A stretch of DNA of 64,000 nt from an uncultured Corynebacterium sp. (GCF_946221935.1 NZ_CAMIGN010000008.1:1-64000); one strand, 5' to 3'; positions 43,871 through 53,731 are shown, counted from the first letter of the stretch. Translations and numbers: made by a program. Notes: generated by a model from the letters alone, not told the origin.

Positions 43871-45586
43871 ATGTATTCCGTGTGGGCTCCCCTGGCCGAA
43901 AACGTAGATCTAGTCCTCCGACCAGCACAATCAGGTACCGAATCCGAGCACGATTCCGAACAGCGATTGCCGATGACGCGCGGAACCGATGAATGGTTCC
44001 ATGCCGATGTGCCTGCCGCTGCTGGCGATCGCTATGGCTTTTCCGTCGACGGTTCGCCAGTCTTCCCCGACCCGCGTTCCAGGCGCCAACCCGATGGCAT
44101 CCACGGTTTATCAGAGGTGTGGCAGATCGATAGTCCACGCCGCCCGCTGGGGCGCCCGCTTCAGGGTGAGGTTCTCTACGAGCTGCACGTCGGCACATTC
44201 ACCGAGGCAGGTACGTTCGACGCTGCCATTGACAAACTCGATGAACTCAAAGCTGTGGGCGTCACCGCTATCGAGCTCATGCCCGTGCAACCTTTCGGTG
44301 GCAAGCGTAACTGGGGCTACGACGGCGTGATGTGGCATGCGGTCACGGATGTCTACGGCGGGCCGGACGGACTGTTAAGGCTTATAGACGCCGCCCACGA
44401 CCGCGACCTGGCCGTGGTTTTCGATGTGGTGTACAACCACTTCGGCCCGGACGGGAACTACACCGGAGTGTTCGGCCCCTACACCGCTGGCGGTTCCACC
44501 GGCTGGGGTGATGTGGTGAATCTGCAAGGCAGAGATTCCGACGAGGTACGCGCATACATCCTAGAGGCCGTACGACTGTGGACCCAGGAATTCGGCATCG
44601 ACGGCCTGCGCCTGGATGCGGTGCACGCTCTGGATGATACGGGCGCGGTGAGCATAATCGAGCAGATCCGCGACGCTGCGGAGCCGAGTTGGATCATTGC
44701 CGAAACCGACCAGAATGATCCCATGTACACCGAGGGATACAAGGTGGCGCAGTGGAACGATGATATTCACCATGCGATCCACACCGTCGTCTCCGGCGAG
44801 GATCATGCCTACTACTCAGATTTCGGGACGCTTGAAGTACTGGCTACTACGTTCCAGCGAGTGTTTTGGCACGACGGCCGCTTTAGTTCTTTCCGCGGGC
44901 GCACTCATGGCAGGCCGGTGACGGATCCACAAACATGGCGCTTTGTGACATACACGACTACCCATGACCAGACGGGTAACCGCGCCGCGGGTGATAGGCC
45001 AAGCATGAACCTCACCGTCTCTCAACAACTAGCCAAGGCCACCCTCGTACTAACGAGTCCTTTCACCCCGATGCTGTTTATGGGCGAAGAGTGGGGCGCC
45101 TCTACCCCGTTCGCGTTCTTCGTCGATCACGAGAATGAGGAACTGAACCAGGCGACTCGGGAAGGCCGAATGCGCGAGTTTGCCCGTGCCGGTTGGAACC
45201 CAAAGGACGTGCCAAACCCAGCCGCCGAAGAGACCTTCCGCTCTAGCGTGCTGAACTGGGCCGAGCGCAACGATGCCCCGCACGCAGAAGTTCTGCGGGG
45301 CTACACCGAGCTCTTGGAGTTCCGCCGTACTCACCGCCTGGCTGAGGCCGAGTTGCTGGACGTGAGCTGGTGGGCGGATGCCGAAGAGCCGGTGACAGAG
45401 AAGCTGGCGGGAACAAACCCGACAGTGTCACCGATCAGCGTGGATACGGCCGAAGCACAGGGCCGCTGGATCCAGCTGACATACCAAGCACCGGAGTCTC
45501 TAGTGAAGGTCACCGTGAACTTGAGCGACGAGCCACAAGAGGCACTGGGGCTGGGGCCATGGGAGGCTCGCTACACCGCAGAATAG
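43871..45586 (+). CDS. treZ: Malto-oligosyltrehalose trehalohydrolase
   Basis: This 571-residue GH13 enzyme releases trehalose from maltooligosyl-trehalose made by TreY. N-terminal beta domain (YSVWAPLAENVDLVL), then LHVGTFTEAGTFDAA, NWGYDGVMWHAV, VVYNHFGPDGNY, GLRLDAVHALDD (nucleophile about 248), IIAETDQNDP (acid/base about 278) and TTTHDQTGNRAAGDR. The start at 43871 is chosen from family N-termini and the promoter; a longer frame to 43634 would cross the divergent gene. Its stop directly abuts the stop of the convergent pyk2-like gene. Confidence 0.95.
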   Translation: MYSVWAPLAENVDLVLRPAQSGTESEHDSEQRLPMTRGTDEWFHADVPAAAGDRYGFSVDGSPVFPDPRSRRQPDGIHGLSEVWQIDSPRRPLGRPLQGEVLYELHVGTFTEAGTFDAAIDKLDELKAVGVTAIELMPVQPFGGKRNWGYDGVMWHAVTDVYGGPDGLLRLIDAAHDRDLAVVFDVVYNHFGPDGNYTGVFGPYTAGGSTGWGDVVNLQGRDSDEVRAYILEAVRLWTQEFGIDGLRLDAVHALDDTGAVSIIEQIRDAAEPSWIIAETDQNDPMYTEGYKVAQWNDDIHHAIHTVVSGEDHAYYSDFGTLEVLATTFQRVFWHDGRFSSFRGRTHGRPVTDPQTWRFVTYTTTHDQTGNRAAGDRPSMNLTVSQQLAKATLVLTSPFTPMLFMGEEWGASTPFAFFVDHENEELNQATREGRMREFARAGWNPKDVPNPAAEETFRSSVLNWAERNDAPHAEVLRGYTELLEFRRTHRLAEAELLDVSWWADAEEPVTEKLAGTNPTVSPISVDTAEAQGRWIQLTYQAPESLVKVTVNLSDEPQEALGLGPWEARYTAE

Positions 45587-47425
45587 CTAACGCCAGCTGC
45601 GCACCCGGTGCAGCAGCATACGGTTCTTGCGCTGCGAGCGGTCCATCTTCGCACCGATTTCCCGCAGGATTCCAATTGCATCCGGAATGTGTGGCCCCTT
45701 GTTCAGCATGATGCATTCGGCGCGCAGGGCGAAAGCCACGTCGGTGATCTCCGCGCGCGTCGGTAGGCCCGACTTCGCCATGGATTCCAGCACTTGAGTG
45801 CCGATAATCAGCGGCACATGCGCTGCCTCCACCATCGCCAGCACCTGCCCCGGAACCTCTGCCATGCGGGAAAATCCCAATTCCACGGCTAGGTCGCCAC
45901 GCGCGAGCATCACACCGAACCTCGCGTGCCGCATGCCCTCCAGCAAGATGGGCGCTAGGTTTTCAAACGCCGGGATCGTTTCAATCTTCAGCACCAGCCC
46001 CAGGTCGTCGGCCCCCAGATCGCGGAACTTTTCCAACACGTAGGCGACGTCTTCGCGGGTACGGATGAAGCTCACTGCCGCGATATCCGCATGCTCTGCG
46101 ACGAAGGCCAGCGCGGCCTCGTCCTCCTCGGTCAGGCTCGGCAAAGGCAATTCCGTATCGGGCAGATTGATGCCTTTGTACTCGGCTAGTTTTGCTCCGC
46201 CACGGGTGATCTCCAACTCAGCTTCTGCTGTGCCAGCCATATCTCGGGTCTCCACGACCTGCGCCGCAATTGCCCCATCGTCGAAGAGCACCTGCTGGCC
46301 CACCTCGAGGGCCTGTACCGCTTCCGGCAAGGTACAGCTGATAGTGGGAACTCCCCCGTCTTGCGGGTTACAGACCACATCGGCGCTGGTCAGGATCAAT
46401 CGATCCCCGGTCAACGGGCGAAGCTTCTGAATCGTTGGCGGCACCGAACGCACCGTGGTTGTCGCCGTGTCCGTCCGCAGCTCCGCCCCAAGCTGCAGGT
46501 AGATATTCTGCTGTCCCTCTGCCAGCGCCCCTTCGCTGCCGCCGGATGCCCCGTCTTTCTTTGTGACGCCGAGTTTCCGCCGCTTGCCGCGTGCGTCAAC
46601 GACATGGATTACGTCGTCCACGGCAAGGGAATCAAAGAACTCCCGAGAAACGTGCACGCTCACGATCGGCCGCCCTTCAGTGGTGGCCGCCATGGGTGCC
46701 GGTTCCAGCTCCTGATCCTCTGGGATCATCCACAACCGGCAGGGGTGAATTACCGTGCCCGCGTCGTCGCGCTGCACGCGTACACGCACCACCGCAGGCC
46801 CCGGCGCGATACGCCCAGTCCGGATTTTCGGTCCGGCTAGATCCATGCTGATAGGGATTTCCCGCCCTGCGGCCTTGGCGGCGGTGCGGACGTTATCGAT
46901 CATTCGCTTCCACACGTCCGGCCCATCGTGAGCACAGTTGATGCGCGCGAGCTCCATACCGGATCTCACAAGGCGAGCCGCTAGATCTTCGTCAAAGGCA
47001 GCCTCGGCGGGCAGGGTGACCATGATGCGCGAGGAATCCCCCGGCAAAACCCGCGGGCCGAAGAGAGCTTCCGTGTGTTGCTCGAGAAGTTCATCTGCCC
47101 CCACGATGGCGTCGGCTACATCTTCCTCGTCGAACTGCGGCGAGCAACCATCCAGGGCAGAGACCACGTTGTGCGCTGCCTGCAGACGTGCCTTCACCGC
47201 AGGCTCCGCGGTGGACAGGCGCGTAGCACCCAGGCTTTCCAAGTTGCCTTGCAACCCTCGGCGGTCGTGGGCACGCAGCGTCATATAGTGCACGAGGTTG
47301 CGGGCGCCGACATAGTGGGTGGGTGTGGTAGCTCGGATCTCTGAGTACCAGTGCAATGTCTGGTTATCGAGGTCGTCGAGGAGTTGCTCGATGGTTTCTA
47401 GAACCGCTTGCTTGTTGACCTGCAT
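45587..47425 (-). CDS. Divergent pyruvate-kinase-like protein (Pyk2 type)
   Basis: This 612-residue protein has an N-terminal helical extension of about 120 residues, then a pyruvate-kinase-like barrel: SRIMVTLPAEA, MELARINCAHDGPD (RLNFSHG in ordinary enzymes), DLAGPKIRTG, a lengthened B domain, VLKIETIPAFENL, MLARGDLAVELGF, GTQVLESMAKSGLPTRAE. It ends soon after that, without the regulatory C-terminal domain. C. glutamicum has a second pyruvate-kinase gene of similar length. Whether it has catalytic activity is open, since the NFSH serine is an alanine here. Confidence 0.8.
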   Translation of the reverse strand: MQVNKQAVLETIEQLLDDLDNQTLHWYSEIRATTPTHYVGARNLVHYMTLRAHDRRGLQGNLESLGATRLSTAEPAVKARLQAAHNVVSALDGCSPQFDEEDVADAIVGADELLEQHTEALFGPRVLPGDSSRIMVTLPAEAAFDEDLAARLVRSGMELARINCAHDGPDVWKRMIDNVRTAAKAAGREIPISMDLAGPKIRTGRIAPGPAVVRVRVQRDDAGTVIHPCRLWMIPEDQELEPAPMAATTEGRPIVSVHVSREFFDSLAVDDVIHVVDARGKRRKLGVTKKDGASGGSEGALAEGQQNIYLQLGAELRTDTATTTVRSVPPTIQKLRPLTGDRLILTSADVVCNPQDGGVPTISCTLPEAVQALEVGQQVLFDDGAIAAQVVETRDMAGTAEAELEITRGGAKLAEYKGINLPDTELPLPSLTEEDEAALAFVAEHADIAAVSFIRTREDVAYVLEKFRDLGADDLGLVLKIETIPAFENLAPILLEGMRHARFGVMLARGDLAVELGFSRMAEVPGQVLAMVEAAHVPLIIGTQVLESMAKSGLPTRAEITDVAFALRAECIMLNKGPHIPDAIGILREIGAKMDRSQRKNRMLLHRVRSWR

Positions 47426-47434
47426 GATGAAAAG

Positions 47435-47453
47435 GCATCTCCTGGAAAGATGC
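47435..47453. repeat. Small dyad around the pyk2-like ribosome site
   Basis: On the minus strand GCATCT-TTCCAGG-AGATGC, 10 bases ahead of the ATG at 47425, could form a hairpin that partly hides the AGGAG ribosome site. Confidence 0.3.
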
Positions 47454-47546
47454 GCAGCCTAGCCAGAGGACGCGCATGTAGGTGTGTCTTCTCTATCGTG
47501 ACAGCTCTGCGGGGTTTATGCTCGGCAACGTACTCGGCGCGAGGAG

Positions 47547-50500
47547 CTACGAGAAAATTCCCTCCCACGTCGACGCTTTGAGTGCCCCCATCAAGGATGG
47601 GGATTTATTGACGCGCATTTCCGGCCCCAGCAGGAACTGCACTTCCTGTTCGCCGTCGATAAGGGTGAGGTAGACATCTGAATCGCCCTTGTTCTGGCTT
47701 AGAACCCGGCGCAGGTTGGCCATGTTGTCGGGGGTTGCCTGATCCACGCGAATGTTGAGGCGCAGGGGCACTCCGGAGCCGGCGCCGACGGTGAGCTCAG
47801 CGGACTTAAGATCCTGACAGAACAGCCGCATGTCGTCTTCTCGATAATTGATCTTCGCCTTCACTAGGACGATGTTGTCCTCGACGATCTGCGGGGCCAC
47901 CATCTGATAGGTCTTCGGGAAGACCAACAGTTCCACCTGCGCGCCGTGTTGATCTTCCACGGTGGCGATTGCCCACGGATTGCCGTTGCGGTCGATGCGA
48001 CGTTCCACGGACGAAATAATGCCGCCGATCTTGAGATCCTTGTTGTTCGGAACTTCCCCGGACAAGACAGTGGTCAGGGGCGTATCAATCTGGGCGTCCA
48101 GGGCTTCCTCGAAGCCATCGAGTGGGTGGCCAGAGACGTAGAGCCCCAGCATGTCGCGTTCCAATGCCAGTTCGTGCTTTCGCTCCCACTTCTGGTCGGG
48201 CACCTCGACGCGGAAGACATCACCTGCATCGTCATCGCCGCCAAGTCCGGCAAAGAGGTCGAATTGTCCCTTGGCTGCGGCCTTCTTGGTGGCGGTTACG
48301 GCGTCCACCGCATCCTCGTGCACCAGTACTAGTCCCTTGCGCGGATGCCCCAGGGAATCGAAAGCACCGGCCTTGATCAGGGACTCGGTCACGCGCTTAT
48401 TTGCTGCGGGGAGGTCGATCTTGTCCAGGTAGTCAGAGAAGTCCTTGAAGGCTCCCTTTTCTTCACGGGAGGCAAGGATGGAGTTCACCACGTCTTCGCC
48501 CACGTTGCGCACGGCACCCAGTCCGAAGCGAATATCCTCGCCGACGGATTGGAAAGTGTAACGCGAGTCATTGACATCGGGGGACAGCACTCGAATGCCC
48601 AGGTGGCGGCAGTCGGCCAGGTAGATAGCGGACTTGTCTTTCTTGTCGGCCACGGAGGTCAAGAGTGCGGCCATGTACTCCGGTGCATAGTTGGCCTTCA
48701 GGTAGGCGGTCCAGAAGGAAACGAGACCATAGCCCGCGGCGTGGGACTTGTTAAACGCATAGCCGGCGAAGGGCAGGATCGTATCCCACAGCGTCTTAAT
48801 CGCATCGGAGGAATAGCCGTTTTCCTTCATTCCGGATTCGAAGGTGACGAATTCCTTTTCGAGCACCTCCGGTTTCTTCTTACCCATGGCCTTACGGAAG
48901 CCATCGGCCTGACCCGCGGTGTAGTTCGCGACCTTTTGGGAGATCTTCATGATCTGCTCCTGGTACACGATCAGGCCATAGGTTTCTTCCAGAATTTCCT
49001 TTAGCGCATCTTCCAGCTCAGGGTGAATCGGCACGATGGGTTTGCGGCCATTCTTGCGGTCGGCGTACTCCCAGTGCGCGTCCACACCCATAGGGCCAGG
49101 TCGGTACAGTGCCAATGCGGCGACGATGTCATTAAAGCCGGTGGGTCGCATGCGCTTCAGTAGCTTCTGCATACCCGCCGAGTCCAGCTGGAACACACCC
49201 AGTGTCTCGCCTCGAGCCAGCAGTTCGTAGGTGGGGTCATCCACCGTGTCGAGGTTTTCCAGGTCCAGCTCGAAGTCGCGGTTGGCCTTAATGTTATCGA
49301 GGGCGTCACCAATAACGGTGAGGTTACGCAAGCCCAGGAAGTCCATCTTCAGCAACCCGATGGCCTCACAGGCGGGGTACGGCCAGCCCGTGATCAATGC
49401 GCCGTCCTGCTTGCGTTTCCACATGGGAATGCAATCCAGCAGTGGCACGCTGGACATAATCACCGCACAGGCGTGCACACCAGCCTGGCGAATCACGCCT
49501 TCTAGGCCGAGCGCATCTTTGTAAATCTTCGCTACATCCGGATCGGTCTCGATCAGCTGGCGGACTTCCGCGGCCTCGGGATAACGCTCGTGCTCCGGAT
49601 CGGTAATGCCGTGGAGAGGAATGTCCTTAGCCATAATCGCCGGCGGCAGAGCCTTGGTGATCCGATCTGCCATTTGGAAACCCGCCTGACCATAGTGGGC
49701 GCGGGCGGAGTCCTTAATGGCCTGCTTAGTCTTCACTGTGCCGAACGTGATCACCTGGGCAATTTTGTCCTCGCCCCAGCGATCGGAGGCATAGCGAATC
49801 ATCTCGCCACGTCGGCGATCGTCGAAGTCGATATCGATATCGGGTGCGGACGGACGCTCGGGGTTCAAGAAGCGCTCGAACAGCAGACCGTGTTCCATCG
49901 GATCGATGTTCGTGATCGTCAGCGCGTAGGCCACCAGTGCACCGGCTGCGGAACCACGTCCCGGACCGACGCGGATACCCACGGACCGGGCATGCTTAAT
50001 CAGCTCGGCAACAATAAGGAAGTATGAGGGGTAGCCCTTCATATCGATCACGCCAATTTCGTACTTGGCGCGGTCGATGTACTCGGCGGGTACTTCGCGG
50101 CCGGGGAAACGCTCCTCCAGGCCCTTCATCACTTCGTGGGTCAACCACGTCGTCGGAGTGTGCCCCTCAGGCACGTCAGCGATAGGCATACGGTCGTGCG
50201 GGTGTTCCTCCCAGATTTCGGAGTAGTCCTGCACACGCTCGGCAACCCAGAGGGTATTGTCGCAGCCCTTGGGTACCTCTTTATCCCACTGCGCACGAAT
50301 ATCCTCGGCGGTGCGCAAGTAATAGCCGGTGCCCGAAAAGGCAAAGCGCTTGCCGCCCTGATCCAAGGTCGGCTCGTCCAGGGTCGAACCGGTCTGCACA
50401 CACAGCATCACTTCGTGGGCAGGAGCCTGCTGCTCCAACACATAGTGGCAGTCGTTGGTCACCAGCGGCGGCAGCTCAAGCTTGCGGCCGATCTCCAGCA

Positions 50501-51116
50501 AGTCGTCACGCACCCGCTTCTCGATCTCGAGCCCGTGATCCATCAGCTCCAGGAAGAAGTTTTCCTTACCGTAGATGTCCTGCCACATCGCCGCAGCTTC
50601 CAGGGCCTTGTCGAACTGCCCCAGGCGCAGGCGCGTTTGCACATCACCAGACGGGCAGCCGGTGGTGGCGATGATGCCCTCGGAGTGTTGGGAAATCAGT
50701 TCGGCGTCCATGCGCGGCCACTTACCCAGCTGCCCCTCGTAGCTAGCCATCGACGACAGGTAGAAAAGATTGCGCAACCCCGTGGCGTTCTCCGCAATCA
50801 TCGTCTGGTGCAGATAGGCGCCGGAAGCCGAAACATCGTCCGACTTCTGCTCTGGCTTACCCCATCGCACGCGCTGCTGATTAAAGCGAGATTCCGGTGC
50901 GATATACGCCTCGATGCCGATGATGGGCTTTATCCCCGCGGCGGTCATGGCACGGTAAAAAGCGTCTGCTCCATACATGTTTCCGTGGTCGGTCATCCCC
51001 ACCGCAGGCATCCCCTGCCGCACCGCCTCCTGAGCCAGAAGATCAACCTTGGCCATGCCGTCGAGCATGGAATATTCGGTGTGGTTATGCAGGTGGACGA
51101 AGGAGGAACCGCTCAT
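47547..51116 (-). CDS. dnaE1: DNA polymerase III alpha subunit
   Basis: This 1189-residue replicative polymerase of the DnaE1 type has an N-terminal PHP domain (SFVHLHNHTEYSMLDG, GMTDHGNMYG), polymerase active-site aspartates (SAPDIDIDFDDRRRGEM), a finger region (GLIVYQEQIMKISQKVA), helix-hairpin-helix motifs (AGAFDSLGHPRKG) and a C-terminal OB fold (LKIGGIISSVERRIDRNG). Length is as expected. TATGAT lies 8 bases before the ATG without a ribosome site, suggesting a leaderless message. Confidence 0.97.
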   Translation of the reverse strand: MSGSSFVHLHNHTEYSMLDGMAKVDLLAQEAVRQGMPAVGMTDHGNMYGADAFYRAMTAAGIKPIIGIEAYIAPESRFNQQRVRWGKPEQKSDDVSASGAYLHQTMIAENATGLRNLFYLSSMASYEGQLGKWPRMDAELISQHSEGIIATTGCPSGDVQTRLRLGQFDKALEAAAMWQDIYGKENFFLELMDHGLEIEKRVRDDLLEIGRKLELPPLVTNDCHYVLEQQAPAHEVMLCVQTGSTLDEPTLDQGGKRFAFSGTGYYLRTAEDIRAQWDKEVPKGCDNTLWVAERVQDYSEIWEEHPHDRMPIADVPEGHTPTTWLTHEVMKGLEERFPGREVPAEYIDRAKYEIGVIDMKGYPSYFLIVAELIKHARSVGIRVGPGRGSAAGALVAYALTITNIDPMEHGLLFERFLNPERPSAPDIDIDFDDRRRGEMIRYASDRWGEDKIAQVITFGTVKTKQAIKDSARAHYGQAGFQMADRITKALPPAIMAKDIPLHGITDPEHERYPEAAEVRQLIETDPDVAKIYKDALGLEGVIRQAGVHACAVIMSSVPLLDCIPMWKRKQDGALITGWPYPACEAIGLLKMDFLGLRNLTVIGDALDNIKANRDFELDLENLDTVDDPTYELLARGETLGVFQLDSAGMQKLLKRMRPTGFNDIVAALALYRPGPMGVDAHWEYADRKNGRKPIVPIHPELEDALKEILEETYGLIVYQEQIMKISQKVANYTAGQADGFRKAMGKKKPEVLEKEFVTFESGMKENGYSSDAIKTLWDTILPFAGYAFNKSHAAGYGLVSFWTAYLKANYAPEYMAALLTSVADKKDKSAIYLADCRHLGIRVLSPDVNDSRYTFQSVGEDIRFGLGAVRNVGEDVVNSILASREEKGAFKDFSDYLDKIDLPAANKRVTESLIKAGAFDSLGHPRKGLVLVHEDAVDAVTATKKAAAKGQFDLFAGLGGDDDAGDVFRVEVPDQKWERKHELALERDMLGLYVSGHPLDGFEEALDAQIDTPLTTVLSGEVPNNKDLKIGGIISSVERRIDRNGNPWAIATVEDQHGAQVELLVFPKTYQMVAPQIVEDNIVLVKAKINYREDDMRLFCQDLKSAELTVGAGSGVPLRLNIRVDQATPDNMANLRRVLSQNKGDSDVYLTLIDGEQEVQFLLGPEMRVNKSPSLMGALKASTWEGIFS

Positions 51117-51124
51117 GGTTCGCC

Positions 51125-51130
51125 ATCATA
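51125..51130 (-). promoter_or_regulatory. -10 hexamer, leaderless dnaE1
   Basis: TATGAT with an 8-base gap to ATG 51116. A plus-strand TACAGT (51180-51185) serves the divergent gene 78 bases away. Confidence 0.5.
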
Positions 51131-51179
51131 GCGTGTCCTAAAAATCGCATTTTTCGGCACATCGGGTTCGCTCGCCCGT

Positions 51180-51185
51180 TACAGT
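51180..51185 (+). promoter_or_regulatory. -10 hexamer, leaderless deaminase/aldolase gene
   Basis: TACAGT followed by 8 bases and ATG 51194; no ribosome site. Confidence 0.45.
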
Positions 51186-51193
51186 TACTTTCC

Positions 51194-52372
51194 ATGAACA
51201 AAGATACTCGCCTCGCAGTGGCGCACCTGGACGCTCCCTTTGCAGTGCTGGATCTGGATGCTGCTAGGGCCAATGCGCTAGACATGGCGCACCGTTCTCG
51301 CGGTACCCCGATTCGGGTGGCCAGCAAGTCTCTACGCATCCGCTCACTGATCTCGGAAGTCCTCACCCTTCCCGGATACCGCGGTGTGCTGGCCTATAAC
51401 CTCAACGAAGCTCTGTGGCTAAGTGACGAGCAGGTCAGCGACGATATTTTGGTCGCCTACCCCTCTGCTCACCGCGAGGCGCTGCATCGCCTCATTCACA
51501 ATGCACGCGCTCTTGAAAACGTGACCCTCATGGTTGATTCTGTCGCTCACCTGGATCTTATTGACGCCGTGATGCCACCCAACGAGCGCGGGGTAGTTCG
51601 GATCTGTATTGATATTGACGCCGCATTGCGCGCCGGCCCCGTTCACATTGGAGCTCTGCGTTCCCCCTTGCACACGGTGGACGAGGTGCGCGCCGTGGTA
51701 CGGCATCTGCGTCAACGGGAAGGTTTCCGACTGGTGGGGCTGATGGCCTATGAGGGACAGATTGCCGGCACTACTGACACTTCCCCAGCCATCGCTGCAA
51801 TGAAGGCACTGTCTGTTCGCGAATTGGCGCGTCGCCGCGCGAACATCGTCGCAGCGGTCGAAGAGGAATTGCGTGTTGCTGGCCTGCCCGCCCTGGAGTT
51901 CGTCAACGGTGGCGGTACCGGCTCGATCGAAACCACCAGTGCGGAAGCCGCGATCACTGAGATCGGCGCGGGGTCCGGCATTATCGGCCCAGCTTTGTTC
52001 GACCACTACCGCCAGTTCCAGCCCACCCCGGCCGAATGGTTCGTGGTGCCGGTGGTGCGCCGCCCAGCGGAGGAAACGGTGACGGTGGCCGGTGGTGGCC
52101 GCATCGCCTCTGGCCCTCCCGGAAAGGATCGCCTCCCCGTCGTCGACTGGCCGCGTGATCTGAAGATGGCTCCACTCGAAGGGCCGGGCGAGGTGCAAAC
52201 CCCGCTGACTGGCCCCGCCGCCCGCAACCTGCGCCTAGGCGACCACGTTTGGATGCGTCATGCAAAGGCTGGCGAAGCAACTGAATACATCGATAGCGTG
52301 CTGGTCGTCTCGGCTGGCGAAATCATCGCGGAATGGCCCACTTACCGCGGCGAAGGAAAGAGTTTTGTCTAA
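51194..52372 (+). CDS. Amino-acid deaminase/aldolase (alanine-racemase fold)
   Basis: This 392-residue PLP enzyme belongs to the D-threonine aldolase/D-serine dehydratase-like family, fold type III. N-terminal APFAVLDLDAARANAL and IRVASKSLRIRSL (PLP lysine in ASKS), GVLAYNLNEALWL, FVNGGGTGSIETTS and a metal-site-like tail (GDHVWMRHAKAGE) support the call. The substrate is not evident. It overlaps the FAD oxidase gene start, a pairing I recall in other actinobacteria. Confidence 0.82.
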   Translation: MNKDTRLAVAHLDAPFAVLDLDAARANALDMAHRSRGTPIRVASKSLRIRSLISEVLTLPGYRGVLAYNLNEALWLSDEQVSDDILVAYPSAHREALHRLIHNARALENVTLMVDSVAHLDLIDAVMPPNERGVVRICIDIDAALRAGPVHIGALRSPLHTVDEVRAVVRHLRQREGFRLVGLMAYEGQIAGTTDTSPAIAAMKALSVRELARRRANIVAAVEEELRVAGLPALEFVNGGGTGSIETTSAEAAITEIGAGSGIIGPALFDHYRQFQPTPAEWFVVPVVRRPAEETVTVAGGGRIASGPPGKDRLPVVDWPRDLKMAPLEGPGEVQTPLTGPAARNLRLGDHVWMRHAKAGEATEYIDSVLVVSAGEIIAEWPTYRGEGKSFV

Positions 52373-53721
52373 TGAGCACCGTTAAAACCCGTAAGCCCGT
52401 CTACAACACCCGGTGGATCAACTGGTCCAAGGTCACCACGGCTCAGCCGCGCAAGCAGGTAGCCCCGCGTGACGAGGCGGAGTTGATCGAGCTTATTCAA
52501 CGCGCCGCAGCCTCCGGAGAGAGGGTGAAGCCCATTGGCGCTGGGCACTCTTTCACCTCCGTCGCGGCCACGGAGGGCATCCAAGTGAGCCTGGACCACC
52601 TGGCCGGATTGATCCGCTTCGACCCTGAGAAAATGACGGCACGCCTGCGCGCCGGCACGCGCCTACGGGATGTGCCCGGCATCCTGGCCCCGCTGGGAGT
52701 GGCATTGGCTAACCAGGGCGACGTGGATCCGCAGTCCCTGGCGGGTGCGATCGGCACCAGCACCCATGGCACGGGTCTGGGCTTCACCGGCTTCGCCGGA
52801 ATGCTGCGGGCTTTCCGCATCATCACCCCAGATGGCCAGGCTCACGAGTGCTACCCCGGAGCCGAAGGTATTGCGGGCGAACTCTACGATATTGCGCGCG
52901 TTTCCTTGGGCGCTTATGGCATCATCACGGAAGTTGAACTGGATGTGGTGGATACCTTCGTCCTCCACGCAGTAGAGCGCGCCGAGCCCAATGCACAGAT
53001 CGTGGAGAATTTCGCAGATCGGGTTCGTGAAAAGGATCACCTGGAGTTCTATTGGTTCCCCGGCACCGATGTTGCCCACGTCAAGACGAATACCCGCCTG
53101 CCTGGCCACACTCCCACCCAGCCTGTTCCGCGTTGGAAGGAGGTACTGGACGACGAGATGCTCAACAACGGTGCCTACCGAGTGATGAACGACCTGGCGC
53201 ACTACTTCCCTTCCCTCAGCAGGCCTTTTGCAAAGCTGAGCGCGAAGACTCTCGCGCAGCGCGAGTACTCGAACGTAGCTCACGATGTTTTCGTCAGTTC
53301 TCGACGGGTACGTTTCAACGAGATGGAGTACTCGGTGCCCCTTACCGACGCCACGGAAGTGCTCAAGGAGGTGCAGCACACCATGAACACCTGTGGTGAG
53401 CAGGTGCTCTTCCCCATCGAGGTGCGGGCGACTGCCGCCGACGAGGTGCCACTGTCCACCGCTAAGGGCCGCGAATCCTGCTATATCGCCATCCACCGCT
53501 ATAACAAGGACAGCCACCAGGCGCTGTTCCGCCATATCGAGCCGATCTTCAAGGCTGTGAATGGTGGGCGTCCGCACTGGGGCAAACTGCATACTCTTAC
53601 CCACGAGGATCTTCTCGAAAGGCATGAAGACCTGGCACGCGCGTGCGAGGTCCGCGCCCAGGTGGACCCTCAGGGCATGTTCAGAAATGCCATGGTGGAT
53701 CGAGTATTCGGACTGGCCTAG
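52372..53721 (+). CDS. FAD-linked sugar-lactone oxidase (aldonolactone oxidase family)
   Basis: This 449-residue flavoprotein of the D-arabinono-1,4-lactone oxidase/gulonolactone oxidase family has an FAD-binding PP-loop (VKPIGAGHSFTSVAATEGI), GTRLRDVPGILAP, SLAGAIGTSTHGTG and a C-terminal ALO domain (VDPQGMFRNAMVDRVFG, HWGKLHTLT). The ATG overlaps the upstream TAA (TAATGA). It oxidises a lactone or sugar alcohol, the electron acceptor being unknown. No signal peptide. Confidence 0.87.
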   Translation: MSTVKTRKPVYNTRWINWSKVTTAQPRKQVAPRDEAELIELIQRAAASGERVKPIGAGHSFTSVAATEGIQVSLDHLAGLIRFDPEKMTARLRAGTRLRDVPGILAPLGVALANQGDVDPQSLAGAIGTSTHGTGLGFTGFAGMLRAFRIITPDGQAHECYPGAEGIAGELYDIARVSLGAYGIITEVELDVVDTFVLHAVERAEPNAQIVENFADRVREKDHLEFYWFPGTDVAHVKTNTRLPGHTPTQPVPRWKEVLDDEMLNNGAYRVMNDLAHYFPSLSRPFAKLSAKTLAQREYSNVAHDVFVSSRRVRFNEMEYSVPLTDATEVLKEVQHTMNTCGEQVLFPIEVRATAADEVPLSTAKGRESCYIAIHRYNKDSHQALFRHIEPIFKAVNGGRPHWGKLHTLTHEDLLERHEDLARACEVRAQVDPQGMFRNAMVDRVFGLA

Positions 53722-53731
53722 TTCTCCCGCG

